DNA from: Chitinophagaceae bacterium
Lineage (GTDB): Bacteria; Bacteroidota; Bacteroidia; Chitinophagales; Chitinophagaceae
NCBI GenBank assembly: GCA_024508725.1
Contig: JANINS010000004.1
Span: forward strand, 204,163-268,162
Direction of reading: 5' to 3'
DNA length: 64,000 bases
The position numbers and the translations under genes were made by a program. The notes beneath the pieces were generated by a model. It made no database searches. It was given only the letters and a program-made list of their open reading frames with translations, and was not told the origin of the DNA. Below are positions 16,334 to 23,973 of this stretch, piece after piece. Every line of letters begins with the position of its first letter. Position 1 is the first letter of the stretch.

Positions 16334-17587
16334 CTAATTCTCTATTATAAACTTTCGCAGGAAATTCAATGCATTGGTGGCCGTCATTTCAATATTGCGT
16401 CGTCTCTCGAAACGAAAATTGAACTGTTTTGTTTCGATCTTACCTTCTTTACTTGTTGCAGCGATCCATACCAAACCCACCGGTTTTTCAACAGTACCAC
16501 CAGTTGGTCCCATGATGCCGCTAACGGCTACACAATAATCGGTGCTCATGAGTTTGAGGGCATTCACAGCCATCTCCTTTGCTGTTTCTTCACTCACAGC
16601 ACCAAATTTTTCGAGTGTTTCCTGTTTCACCTTCAACACATTTTGCTTGATGCTGTTATCATAGCTTACGATAGTGCCGAAATAATATTGAGAAGAACCA
16701 GGGATCTCCGTGAGTTTATGAGCAATATAACCACCGGTACAACTTTCTGCAGTGCACATGGTTTTCTTTTTCTCCAGCAATACTTTCCCGATAGCAGCTT
16801 CGATCGGGATATCTTCATCTGCCACTAAAACATGGTTTAGCTGTGATTTTAAAACTTGAAAAAGATCATCAAGTTGTTGTACGAGTTGTGTTTTGTTTTC
16901 TCCATGACCAGTTAATCTTAACCGAACCAATCCATAATTTGGCAGGTAAGCAAGCTTTACATTTGGTGGAAGATTTTCTTCGAAGTTTTTGATGTGTTCT
17001 GCAAGAAACGACTCACCCAAACCCATCGTCAATAATGTTCGATGTTCTATTGCAGGTGTTTTGAATTTTTGCTGGATAATTTGCAATACCTGGATCATTA
17101 GATTCTTCATTTCTGAAGGAACGCCAGGCATTGAAAAAAACAATTTGCCATCTTTCTCGAACATCATCCCGGGAGCTGTTCCTTTTTCGTTTTTCAACAC
17201 GGTACAGCAGTCAGGCACTTCGGCTTGTTTCCGGTTTCTTTCGATCATCGGTCGTTTGAAAATTTCTTCAAACAAATACGTAACCCATTCAAGGGTTGGT
17301 TGATGCAGTATCATCTTCCCGCCAAAGTATTCACATAAGAGTGGCTTGGTGATGTCGTCTGCTGTAGGTCCCAATCCACCGGTGATCAAAACAATACTCG
17401 ATTCTTTCGATGCTTCATTCAATGTATTCCAGATATCTTTCCATTCGTCTCCAATAGCATGTTTTGCTTTTACGGTTACACCGATCTTATTCAACTCCTG
17501 CCCGATAAACGCAGAGTTAGTATCTATCACCTGGCCGATCAGCAGTTCATCTCCGATAGTAACGATCGATGCAAATAGCTTTTCCAT
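16334..17587 (-). CDS. cinA: CinA-family nicotinamide-nucleotide amidohydrolase
   Basis: A 417-residue protein of the normal CinA length. The N-terminal MoaB/MogA-like domain begins ASIVTIGDELLIGQVIDTN and has TGGLGPTADDITK. The C-terminal amidase domain (PncC) begins near residue 255 with CTAESCTGGYIAHKLTE, then GTIVSYDN and VAVSGIMGPTGG. It deamidates NMN for pyridine nucleotide salvage and its N-domain hydrolyses ADP-ribose compounds. An open frame extends far upstream to 17851, but ATG 17587 is where family proteins begin (MEKLFAS). Divergent from dacB with 51 bases between the starts. Confidence 0.93.
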   Translation of the reverse strand: MEKLFASIVTIGDELLIGQVIDTNSAFIGQELNKIGVTVKAKHAIGDEWKDIWNTLNEASKESSIVLITGGLGPTADDITKPLLCEYFGGKMILHQPTLEWVTYLFEEIFKRPMIERNRKQAEVPDCCTVLKNEKGTAPGMMFEKDGKLFFSMPGVPSEMKNLMIQVLQIIQQKFKTPAIEHRTLLTMGLGESFLAEHIKNFEENLPPNVKLAYLPNYGLVRLRLTGHGENKTQLVQQLDDLFQVLKSQLNHVLVADEDIPIEAAIGKVLLEKKKTMCTAESCTGGYIAHKLTEIPGSSQYYFGTIVSYDNSIKQNVLKVKQETLEKFGAVSEETAKEMAVNALKLMSTDYCVAVSGIMGPTGGTVEKPVGLVWIAATSKEGKIETKQFNFRFERRRNIEMTATNALNFLRKFIIEN

Positions 17588-17638
17588 AACAACGAAGCTT
17601 GTTTTTATCCGTAATATTGGGTGCAAAGTAACGGTGTT

Positions 17639-19075
17639 ATGAAAAGATGTTTCGTTGTTTGTTTGCTGTTCCTTTTTTGTTCGGCAGCAGCACAGGATGT
17701 TAAACAGAAATTGCAGGAGCAGGTACAGAAGATGGTAGCCGACTCTGATATGAGAGCAGCCATGTTTGGTTTGTATGTTGCCGATGCAACTACCGGTGAA
17801 GAAATATTTAACTGGAATGGGAAGACAGGCTTTGCACCGGCCAGTACACAAAAGATCGTTACTTCTGTTGCTGCATTTGAATTGCTTGGAAAAGATTACA
17901 GGTATAAGACAGAATTCTGGGGTGGTAAATTATTACCGGTGTCACATGGAAAACATAAAACGAACAAACTGGAAGGTTTGTTCATTGAAGGATATGGTGA
18001 TCCTACACTGGGAAGCTGGCGTTATTCAACAACATCAGAAGGTGTGATCATCGATTCTCTTATCAATGCGTTTCGCAGAAATCATATCGGGGAATTATCC
18101 AATAATATCTATATCTATCAAAACAATTTTGATCTTGTTTCTATACCGGGAGGATGGATATTTGATGATATCGGCAATTATTATGGCGCTGGAGCCGCAG
18201 CATTAAATTGGAAAGAGAATCAGTTCGATGTAAAGCTGATTCCCGGTAAAAAAGAAGGTGAGCCGGTGAAGGTAGATTCGCTGTTCGAAACATCAGGATA
18301 TAAGCTTCGATATAACCAACTTACAACAGGTAAAAAAGGATCTGGGGATGGTGCTTATATTTATTTCAACCAGCTTGGTGAGATGATCATTGCAGGAACT
18401 GCTGAATCTAATACCGGTTCTTTGAACATATCGGGTGCAGCAGAACCCAAAGTGTATCTGCCACATCGGTTTTCGGTATTATTAAAACAACGTTTGAAGT
18501 GGCATAACAATTTTACAGCAGAGATGAGACAGGACTCAATTGTGATCAATTCAAAAAGTAAAACTAAGCCACCTGTTCCTGTTTTGCCCCTTTACACCCA
18601 TTATTCTCCTGCAATGGATAGTATCGTTTACTGGTTCATGAAGAGGAGCATCAATTTGTTTGGAGAAGCATTATTGAAAACGATGGCATTTGAAAGGACT
18701 GGTGTTGGGTCAACCGATTCAGGTGTTGCTGTGGTAAAGCGGTTTTATAAGGAGAAAGGATTTGATCTTGCTGCATTAAAAATAAAAGATGGCAGTGGAT
18801 TGTCTCCTCAAAACAGGATCACACCGGAAGCACTTGTAAAGATTCTTTTGTTTGCAAAAGACCAGAGCTGGTTTCCTGCTTTTCAGCAATCGTTTCCAAC
18901 TTTCAATGGTATGAGTTTAAAAAGCGGAACAATTGGTGGTGCGAAGAGTTATGCAGGATACCATACAGCAGCCAATGGGAAGCAATATGTTGTTTCTATT
19001 GTGGTAAACAATTATGATGGCTCCGCAAGAGCAATAGAACAAAAGATGTTCAAAGTGCTGGATGTGCTGAAGTGA
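17639..19075 (+). CDS. dacB: D-alanyl-D-alanine carboxypeptidase/endopeptidase (PBP4 family)
   Basis: A 478-residue penicillin-binding protein of family S13. A signal peptide (MKRCFVVCLLFLFCSAAAQ) precedes the domain. Active-site motifs are SxxK as PASTQK near residue 75, SxN as KDGSGLSPQN, and KTG as LKSGTIGG. The long insert between the first two motifs is typical of PBP4. It trims or cleaves peptidoglycan cross-links in the periplasm. ATG 17639 is preferred to TTG 17621 because it starts the signal peptide. Confidence 0.92.
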   Translation: MKRCFVVCLLFLFCSAAAQDVKQKLQEQVQKMVADSDMRAAMFGLYVADATTGEEIFNWNGKTGFAPASTQKIVTSVAAFELLGKDYRYKTEFWGGKLLPVSHGKHKTNKLEGLFIEGYGDPTLGSWRYSTTSEGVIIDSLINAFRRNHIGELSNNIYIYQNNFDLVSIPGGWIFDDIGNYYGAGAAALNWKENQFDVKLIPGKKEGEPVKVDSLFETSGYKLRYNQLTTGKKGSGDGAYIYFNQLGEMIIAGTAESNTGSLNISGAAEPKVYLPHRFSVLLKQRLKWHNNFTAEMRQDSIVINSKSKTKPPVPVLPLYTHYSPAMDSIVYWFMKRSINLFGEALLKTMAFERTGVGSTDSGVAVVKRFYKEKGFDLAALKIKDGSGLSPQNRITPEALVKILLFAKDQSWFPAFQQSFPTFNGMSLKSGTIGGAKSYAGYHTAANGKQYVVSIVVNNYDGSARAIEQKMFKVLDVLK

Positions 19076-19076
19076 T

Positions 19077-19661
19077 TTAAAATTTTACTCCACTATAAAG
19101 ATCTTCAATTCTGATCGATTGTTCTATGGATGCTATCTCCAAAAAATCAGTATCTGCAGACAATTCCTGGAACTGCAAGTTATGATCATCTGATTTCCGC
19201 CAGACACGAATAGACTGCTTTTGAGAATCTATCATGATGTATTCTTTTAAAGAAGATATCTGCATATAAAAGAAGAATTTCCTTCCCATGTCGTAGTCAG
19301 AAGTAGATGGAGAAAGTATTTCAAAGATCACGGATGGATTGGTGATCATATCCAGCTTATCATCTGCCATCTCAGGATCGCCACATATTATCGTAGCATC
19401 AGGATAGAAATAAGATTCTTTTGCTTTCACGTACAACCTTAACTCTGCCGGATAAACAGAACATGCTTTCCCTTTCAACTTTAAATAAAGTTCGCCGATA
19501 AGGTTTGTGTGTATTTTATTATGGTTTAAAGAAGCTCCCGACATGTTCAATATCTCGCCTTCGAGATATTCATGTTTTTCTTCTTCTTTTCTTTCCCAAT
19601 CGAGGTACTCGGCAGAAGTCATTTTGGGATGGTATTTTGCAGCAGGCTCCTTTACTTCCAT
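19077..19661 (-). CDS. Uma2-family endonuclease-fold protein (DUF820)
   Basis: A 194-residue PD-(D/E)XK-fold protein. MTSAEYLDWER and EEKHEYLEGEILNMSG are the conserved opening; YFYPDATIICG carries the first acidic residue, and SVIFEILSPST is the Glu strand, followed by YDMGRKFFFYMQ and SLKEYIMID. The Uma2 family is common in cyanobacteria and Bacteroidota in many dispersed copies and is presumed to be a nuclease; biological role unknown. ATG 19661 lies just inside the end of the preceding response-regulator gene (stop at 19689), suggesting the three genes share a transcript. Confidence 0.85.
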   Translation of the reverse strand: MEVKEPAAKYHPKMTSAEYLDWERKEEEKHEYLEGEILNMSGASLNHNKIHTNLIGELYLKLKGKACSVYPAELRLYVKAKESYFYPDATIICGDPEMADDKLDMITNPSVIFEILSPSTSDYDMGRKFFFYMQISSLKEYIMIDSQKQSIRVWRKSDDHNLQFQELSADTDFLEIASIEQSIRIEDLYSGVKF

Positions 19662-19688
19662 ATCTCTAATATACGAAAGCGATTGCAA

Positions 19689-20384
19689 TCAACTCTGCTT
19701 CAATTTCTGCAGTTCATCTATCACAGTACTATAACTGCTGCCTACCGGTATTTCTTTGCCTGCAACAATAACTTTTTGCCGGTTGAACTTCTCGATTTTG
19801 TTCACCGGAACAATATATGATCTGTGTACACGGATAAATTCTTTCGATGGCAATTTTTCCTGGATGCCTTTCAACGTCATCAATGTAAGAACGGGATGTG
19901 GTTTGATGTGGATCTTGATATAATCGTCCAATGCCTCGATAAGATCAATGTCTTTGAGGTTGATCTTCATCAATTCATAATTCACTTTAACGAAGATTGA
20001 GCTGAGCTCAAGATCCTTCGATGATAAGAATTCGATATACTCTTTTGCTTTGTAAACAGCTTTCAAAAACCTGGCGTAATCAAAAGGCTTTAGCAGGTAA
20101 TCAATCGCATCAACATTAAATCCTTCTACAGCAAAATCTTTATAAGCAGTAGTAAAAACAACTGCCGGACGATTGGTTAATGATTTATACAATTCTATTC
20201 CATTACAATCGGGCATTTGAATATCGAGAAATATCAGGTCTACATTATTCGATTTCAAAAACGTTTTTGCATCTTCAGGATTGGTGAATTTCTCCTGCAA
20301 CTTTAGAAATGGGATCTTCTCACAATATTCTTTGATCACCTGGAGAGCCAATGGCTCATCGTCTATCGCTATACAATTGATCAT
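19689..20384 (-). CDS. LytTR-family response regulator
   Basis: A 231-residue two-component regulator. The receiver domain has acidic pocket DDEP (residues 8-11), the phospho-acceptor D54 in IFLDIQMPD, T in FTTAYKD and K in DYLLKPFDY. The LytTR DNA-binding domain occupies about residues 140-231 (KEFIRVHRSYIVPVNKIEKF). It overlaps the kinase gene by the four bases ATGA, indicating translational coupling. Targets are unknown. Confidence 0.93.
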   Translation of the reverse strand: MINCIAIDDEPLALQVIKEYCEKIPFLKLQEKFTNPEDAKTFLKSNNVDLIFLDIQMPDCNGIELYKSLTNRPAVVFTTAYKDFAVEGFNVDAIDYLLKPFDYARFLKAVYKAKEYIEFLSSKDLELSSIFVKVNYELMKINLKDIDLIEALDDYIKIHIKPHPVLTLMTLKGIQEKLPSKEFIRVHRSYIVPVNKIEKFNRQKVIVAGKEIPVGSSYSTVIDELQKLKQS

Positions 20385-21472
20385 GCCAATTTTATTTCAA
20401 GATTTGCAGTGTATTGATTTGGTTTTTCGTCAATAGTTAAACTGTATTTTCCGGGATAAAGTAATTCCAGCCGTCTTTTAACATTTGCAATGCCGATACC
20501 GGTATTCACCGTACTTTGTTTAGCTCCTTTTACAATGCTGTTCTGCGTAAACAAATCAACAGTATTTCCTGTTGTTGTGATCCGGATGATGATCTCCGAC
20601 GTTTCTACAGTGCTCACACCATACTTAAATGCATTCTCCACAAAAGGTATGAATAAAAGCGGTGCGATCTGTTTACCATCGGTGTTATCCGGTATTTCAA
20701 CATTCAGTTTTACTTTGTCAGTCAGCCGTACGGATTGTAAGTTGATGTAATTCTGAATGAATTCAATTTCGTTTGCCAGCGGAACATACTTCTGCTCTGT
20801 TTCTGTAAGCACATACCGCATTATGGCCGATAACTTTAGAATAGATGAAGCTGTCTCATCACTTTTAATGATCGCCAATGAATAAATATTATTCAGCGTA
20901 TTGAAAAAGAAATGCGGATTGATCTGTGATTTCAATAATGAAAGCTCTGTATTCAACTTCTCATGCTCCATCTCTTTTTTCGTGTCTTCACTTTTTAACC
21001 ATTCCTGGATGGAGGTTACAGCCAGTCCAACGGCAAACACCAACACGAACGCAAAATAGGAGCTGGGATAATGCGTAATATTCCTTCTTTTATTGAAACG
21101 TTTCTCGGCTTCAGGAGATGGTTGTGGTAAATTCCTTGTTTTAAAAAATGTTGCTGCATCTTCCGGTTCTGCTATCGCATTTGCCAATGGCTTAGGTGCA
21201 AACATGAACAGGAAAAAACAGGCAATAATGCTTGTTGTGTACAGCAGCCATCTCCTGGGCTTGAAGAGTTTTGGGATTAATACAAGTGAGTTGAGATAGT
21301 AGAATCCAAACAGGAATGCGTTGATGCAAACGAATGTAGCAATCTGGTTATTGCTCATGATGATCGTTTGTCCACCTCTGGGTCGTGCCTGGAATATGTA
21401 TGGAAGCGATAAAAAGCAAACCCACGCTAAAATGTGGGCAATTACCGTTATCAGTGTTTTATTCTTTCTCAA
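20381..21472 (-). CDS. LytS-type sensor histidine kinase with four membrane helices
   Basis: A 363-residue kinase. Four hydrophobic segments occupy about residues 1-160, the last at YFAFVLVFAVGLAVTSIQ. The His_kinase domain has LKSQINPHFFFNTLNNIYSLA with the phosphorylated His, and an ATP-binding HATPase_c domain with FIPFVENAFKYG and GTGIGIANVKRRLELLYPG-type motifs. No extracytoplasmic sensor domain of any size is present, typical of the Bacteroidota LytS/YehU-like group that senses through the membrane helices. Upstream partner of the LytTR regulator. Confidence 0.92.
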   Translation of the reverse strand: MRKNKTLITVIAHILAWVCFLSLPYIFQARPRGGQTIIMSNNQIATFVCINAFLFGFYYLNSLVLIPKLFKPRRWLLYTTSIIACFFLFMFAPKPLANAIAEPEDAATFFKTRNLPQPSPEAEKRFNKRRNITHYPSSYFAFVLVFAVGLAVTSIQEWLKSEDTKKEMEHEKLNTELSLLKSQINPHFFFNTLNNIYSLAIIKSDETASSILKLSAIMRYVLTETEQKYVPLANEIEFIQNYINLQSVRLTDKVKLNVEIPDNTDGKQIAPLLFIPFVENAFKYGVSTVETSEIIIRITTTGNTVDLFTQNSIVKGAKQSTVNTGIGIANVKRRLELLYPGKYSLTIDEKPNQYTANLEIKLA

Positions 21473-21559
21473 CTATGGGAGCTTTCTTCAAAAATATGGC
21501 TGAAGCCCTGCTCTGCTGATTAATTCGGGTAAAAAACTTGGATTTATCGGCAGACCATA

Positions 21560-22375
21560 TTAATAAGATTCTGCATCTGAAGGGAAATCCTTCTGCTTTA
21601 CATCCGATATATACTGCTGAACGGCACCTGTTACCTGCTCATGCATGTTAAGGTATTGCCTTAAGAATCTTGGTTTAAACTCGGTATTAATGCCCAGCAT
21701 ATCATGCATTACAAGTACCTGTCCGTCACAATATTTACCTGCCCCGATACCGATAGTGGGTATCTCCAGGCTTTCGCTCACTTCTTTTGCAAGATGTGCC
21801 GGGATCTTTTCTAAAACCACTGCAAAACAACCAGCTTCCTGCAAGAGCTTTGCATCATTACGAAGCTTATCTGCTTCTGCCTGTTCTTTGGCCCTTACAT
21901 TATAGGTTCCAAATTTATAAATCGATTGTGGCGTCAAACCTAAATGACCCATCACCGGTATTCCGGCTGAAACAATTCGCTTCACACTATCGATCACTTC
22001 TTCTCCACCTTCCAGCTTAATAGCATGTCCACCCGTTTCTTTCATGATGCGAATGGCAGATGCCAGTGCAATGTCAGAATTGGATTGATAATAACCGAAT
22101 GGCATATCAACAACTACCAAACACCTGTCAATTCCTTTCACCACACATTGTGCATGATAGATCATATGTTCAATGGTCATGGGAACGGTGGTTTCATTAC
22201 CTGCCATTACATTGCTGGCACTGTCGCCAACAAGTATCACATCAATTCCTGCAGTATCGAATATCCTGGCAAAAGAAAAATCATAAGCCGTGATCATGGA
22301 GATCTTTTCTCCATTGGCTTTCATCTTCTGCAGCGTATTGGTGGTGATCTTTTTTATTTCTTTATTGACTGACAT
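21560..22375 (-). CDS. panB: 3-methyl-2-oxobutanoate hydroxymethyltransferase (PanB)
   Basis: A 271-residue TIM-barrel enzyme that converts 2-oxoisovalerate to ketopantoate using methylene-tetrahydrofolate, the first committed pantothenate step. Motifs are [36 protein letters not shown] (metal-binding Asp), [28 protein letters not shown] and the catalytic Glu in VLEKIP. ATG 22375 is the family start. A CACGCAAAG repeat begins three bases upstream of that ATG (22378), so the 5' untranslated region is repeat-derived. The other pantothenate genes, panC and panD, are 29 kb away in this window. Confidence 0.94.
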   Translation of the reverse strand: MSVNKEIKKITTNTLQKMKANGEKISMITAYDFSFARIFDTAGIDVILVGDSASNVMAGNETTVPMTIEHMIYHAQCVVKGIDRCLVVVDMPFGYYQSNSDIALASAIRIMKETGGHAIKLEGGEEVIDSVKRIVSAGIPVMGHLGLTPQSIYKFGTYNVRAKEQAEADKLRNDAKLLQEAGCFAVVLEKIPAHLAKEVSESLEIPTIGIGAGKYCDGQVLVMHDMLGINTEFKPRFLRQYLNMHEQVTGAVQQYISDVKQKDFPSDAESY

Positions 22376-22377
22376 AG

Positions 22378-22450
22378 TTTCACGCAAAGTTTAAAAAGGC
22401 AAAGGTATTATAAGTTTCACGCAAAGTTTGGAAGTATCAAAGCCGCAAAG
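22378..22450. repeat. CACGCAAAG element, left flank of the GxxExxY gene
   Basis: Two same-direction copies of TTTCACGCAAAG (22378-22389, 22415-22426) with trailing GCAAAG-type words (GGCAAAGG, GCCGCAAAGGG at 22441-22452). The element ends two bases before the stop codon of the GxxExxY gene. Confidence 0.8.
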
Positions 22451-22454
22451 GGAA

Positions 22455-22844
22455 TTAAAGATGGTTAACAATTCTATGAATGCCATCTTTGATTAGAGCA
22501 ACATTAAAGTTTATTAAGAGACCCAACTTTAGATTTGTGAGTGTCAGATACGTCTGTACCTGTTTAAAGTGGACCGGAGCCAGGCTCTCTACGGATTTGA
22601 GCTCAATTATCACGGTATTTTCAACGATAATATCAACCCTGAATCCAGCTTCCAATTTAATTTCTTCATGTATCAGTGGGATGCCCTGTTGTGAAGAAAA
22701 GTTCAGTTTTCTTTTGTGTAATTCATAGCACATCAACTCCTCGTAAACACTTTCAAACAATCCCGGGCCATACTGTTTATGGAGGCGGAAAGCAATGTCG
22801 ACGATTTCCTTAGCTACTAAGTTTTCAGTAAGAATTGGTTGCAC
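22455..22844 (-). CDS. GxxExxY protein (PD-(D/E)XK nuclease fold)
   Basis: A 129-residue protein with the family signature GPGLFESVYEELM (G-x-x-E-x-x-Y) near residue 27. Further on are FSSQQGIPLIHEE and the nuclease-fold core FRVDIIVENTVIIELKSVE, with intact Asp, Glu and Lys of a PD-(D/E)XK site, then HFKQVQTYLTLTNLKLGLLINFN. Start is GTG 22844. The family is widely scattered in Bacteroidota with no defined function. Here it sits precisely between inverted CACGCAAAG repeats, which suggests that it and the repeats move or spread together. Confidence 0.88.
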   Translation of the reverse strand: MQPILTENLVAKEIVDIAFRLHKQYGPGLFESVYEELMCYELHKRKLNFSSQQGIPLIHEEIKLEAGFRVDIIVENTVIIELKSVESLAPVHFKQVQTYLTLTNLKLGLLINFNVALIKDGIHRIVNHL

Positions 22845-22870
22845 ATTACAAACTTAGGTATTTGCTCAAA

Positions 22871-22932
22871 ATTTGCGTCTTTGCACTCTTTGCCTCTTTG
22901 CGTGAAATCTTACTTTGCTGCTTTGCGTGAAA
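22871..22932. repeat. CACGCAAAG element, right flank of the GxxExxY gene
   Basis: Reverse-orientation copies CTTTGCGTGAAA at 22896-22907 and 22921-22932, preceded by an 8-9 base repeat of TTTGCGTC, TTTGCACTC, TTTGCCTC. The last copy lies inside the ppx gene and encodes its final residues (SRKAAK), so the element supplies the ppx C-terminus and stop codon region. Confidence 0.8.
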
Positions 22933-23803
22933 TTTCTTCATACAAACTCTGCACTAACCCATCTGCCAATCCGATCTTGGGTACATATATCTCGTTGATA
23001 TCTGCCCAACGCATTACATTGATGTATATCTGCAAAGCCGGAACGATCACATCAGCCCGGTCTTCTCTCATCTTATAATGCCTCATCCTTTCTTCGAGAT
23101 TGAAACTTGAAAGTTCTTTGTAATAATCTTTCAACAATTCTAACTGCAAAGGCTTTCCTTCTTTCTTTTTACTAAGTGAAAATACTTTGTTGATGTTGCC
23201 GCCCGAACCAATAGCAACCATCGGCAATGCACTCTTGGTATTCACTTTAAGATGATCTTTCATTTCATCCCAGGCACTTTCTTCCACTTGTCCTTTCAGT
23301 AAACGAATGGTACCAATATTGAATGATTCTCTGTACTTCAACTTGCCCTCAGAAAAAAAAGTAAGCTCCGTACTTCCACCACCTACATCAATGTATAAAT
23401 AAGAATGCTCCTTGTCAAGATTTTCTGCGACATGATTTTCATAGATATAAGATGCTTCTTCATCACCCGTGATGATCTTTATATCAATGCCGGTTTCTGC
23501 TTTTACATTCCTGATGATATCAGGTCCATTGGCAGCATCTCTCATGGCTGAAGTTGCACAGGCTTTCAAATGTTTGATATCATACACCTGTAACAGGTAT
23601 TGATATGCTTTCATCGTTTGCATGATCATCTCCTGTCGCTCTTTCGATATCTCGCCTTTTGCAAACACATCAAATCCCAAACGAAGTGGTACACGTACGA
23701 GGTTGATCTTATTGAACTGTGGTTTGCCACCATCTTCATCGATCACTTCAGTGATCAGCAACCTCGCTGCATTACTTCCAATATCTATCGCTGCTAGCTT
23801 CAC
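22910..23803 (-). CDS. ppx: Ppx/GppA-family phosphatase (exopolyphosphatase-like)
   Basis: A 297-residue ASKHA-fold enzyme: KLAAIDIGSNAARLLI is the phosphate-1 motif, YLYIDVGGGSTELTFF the phosphate-2 motif, and MVAIGSGGNINKV the adenosine-type motif. FNIGTIRLLKG is also typical. It hydrolyses inorganic polyphosphate or guanosine pentaphosphate; the two activities cannot be separated by sequence. The short length (no C-terminal HD domain) is normal for Bacteroidota. The last seven or so codons derive from the CACGCAAAG repeat. No polyphosphate kinase is adjacent. Confidence 0.87.
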   Translation of the reverse strand: MKLAAIDIGSNAARLLITEVIDEDGGKPQFNKINLVRVPLRLGFDVFAKGEISKERQEMIMQTMKAYQYLLQVYDIKHLKACATSAMRDAANGPDIIRNVKAETGIDIKIITGDEEASYIYENHVAENLDKEHSYLYIDVGGGSTELTFFSEGKLKYRESFNIGTIRLLKGQVEESAWDEMKDHLKVNTKSALPMVAIGSGGNINKVFSLSKKKEGKPLQLELLKDYYKELSSFNLEERMRHYKMREDRADVIVPALQIYINVMRWADINEIYVPKIGLADGLVQSLYEEISRKAAK

Positions 23804-23837
23804 CTGTAGAATTTGGCGAAAGGTACAGCCTAAACAG

Positions 23838-23929
23838 TTTCACGCAAAGAACGCTAAGGACCCACGACCGCAAAGCCTTTCGTTTAATTCTTGTTCTGCC
23901 TCTTATTAAACTTGCTTCTTTGCGTGAAA
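23838..23929. repeat. CACGCAAAG inverted pair without a gene
   Basis: TTTCACGCAAAG (23838-23849) faces CTTTGCGTGAAA (23918-23929), with CCGCAAAGCC inside. The 92-base element lies between the divergent ppx and ligD genes and would form a long hairpin. It looks like the shell of the unit that encloses the GxxExxY gene a kilobase away. Confidence 0.75.
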
Positions 23930-23973
23930 TGCTTTTACATAACTATTGGCATGATTTATTCGGCTTTCTCTTC

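Noticed and set aside
17588-17851. upstream extension of cinA to 17851
   Set aside because: The residues preceding MEKLFAS lack family similarity and overlap the dacB start; ATG 17587 gives the normal CinA length.
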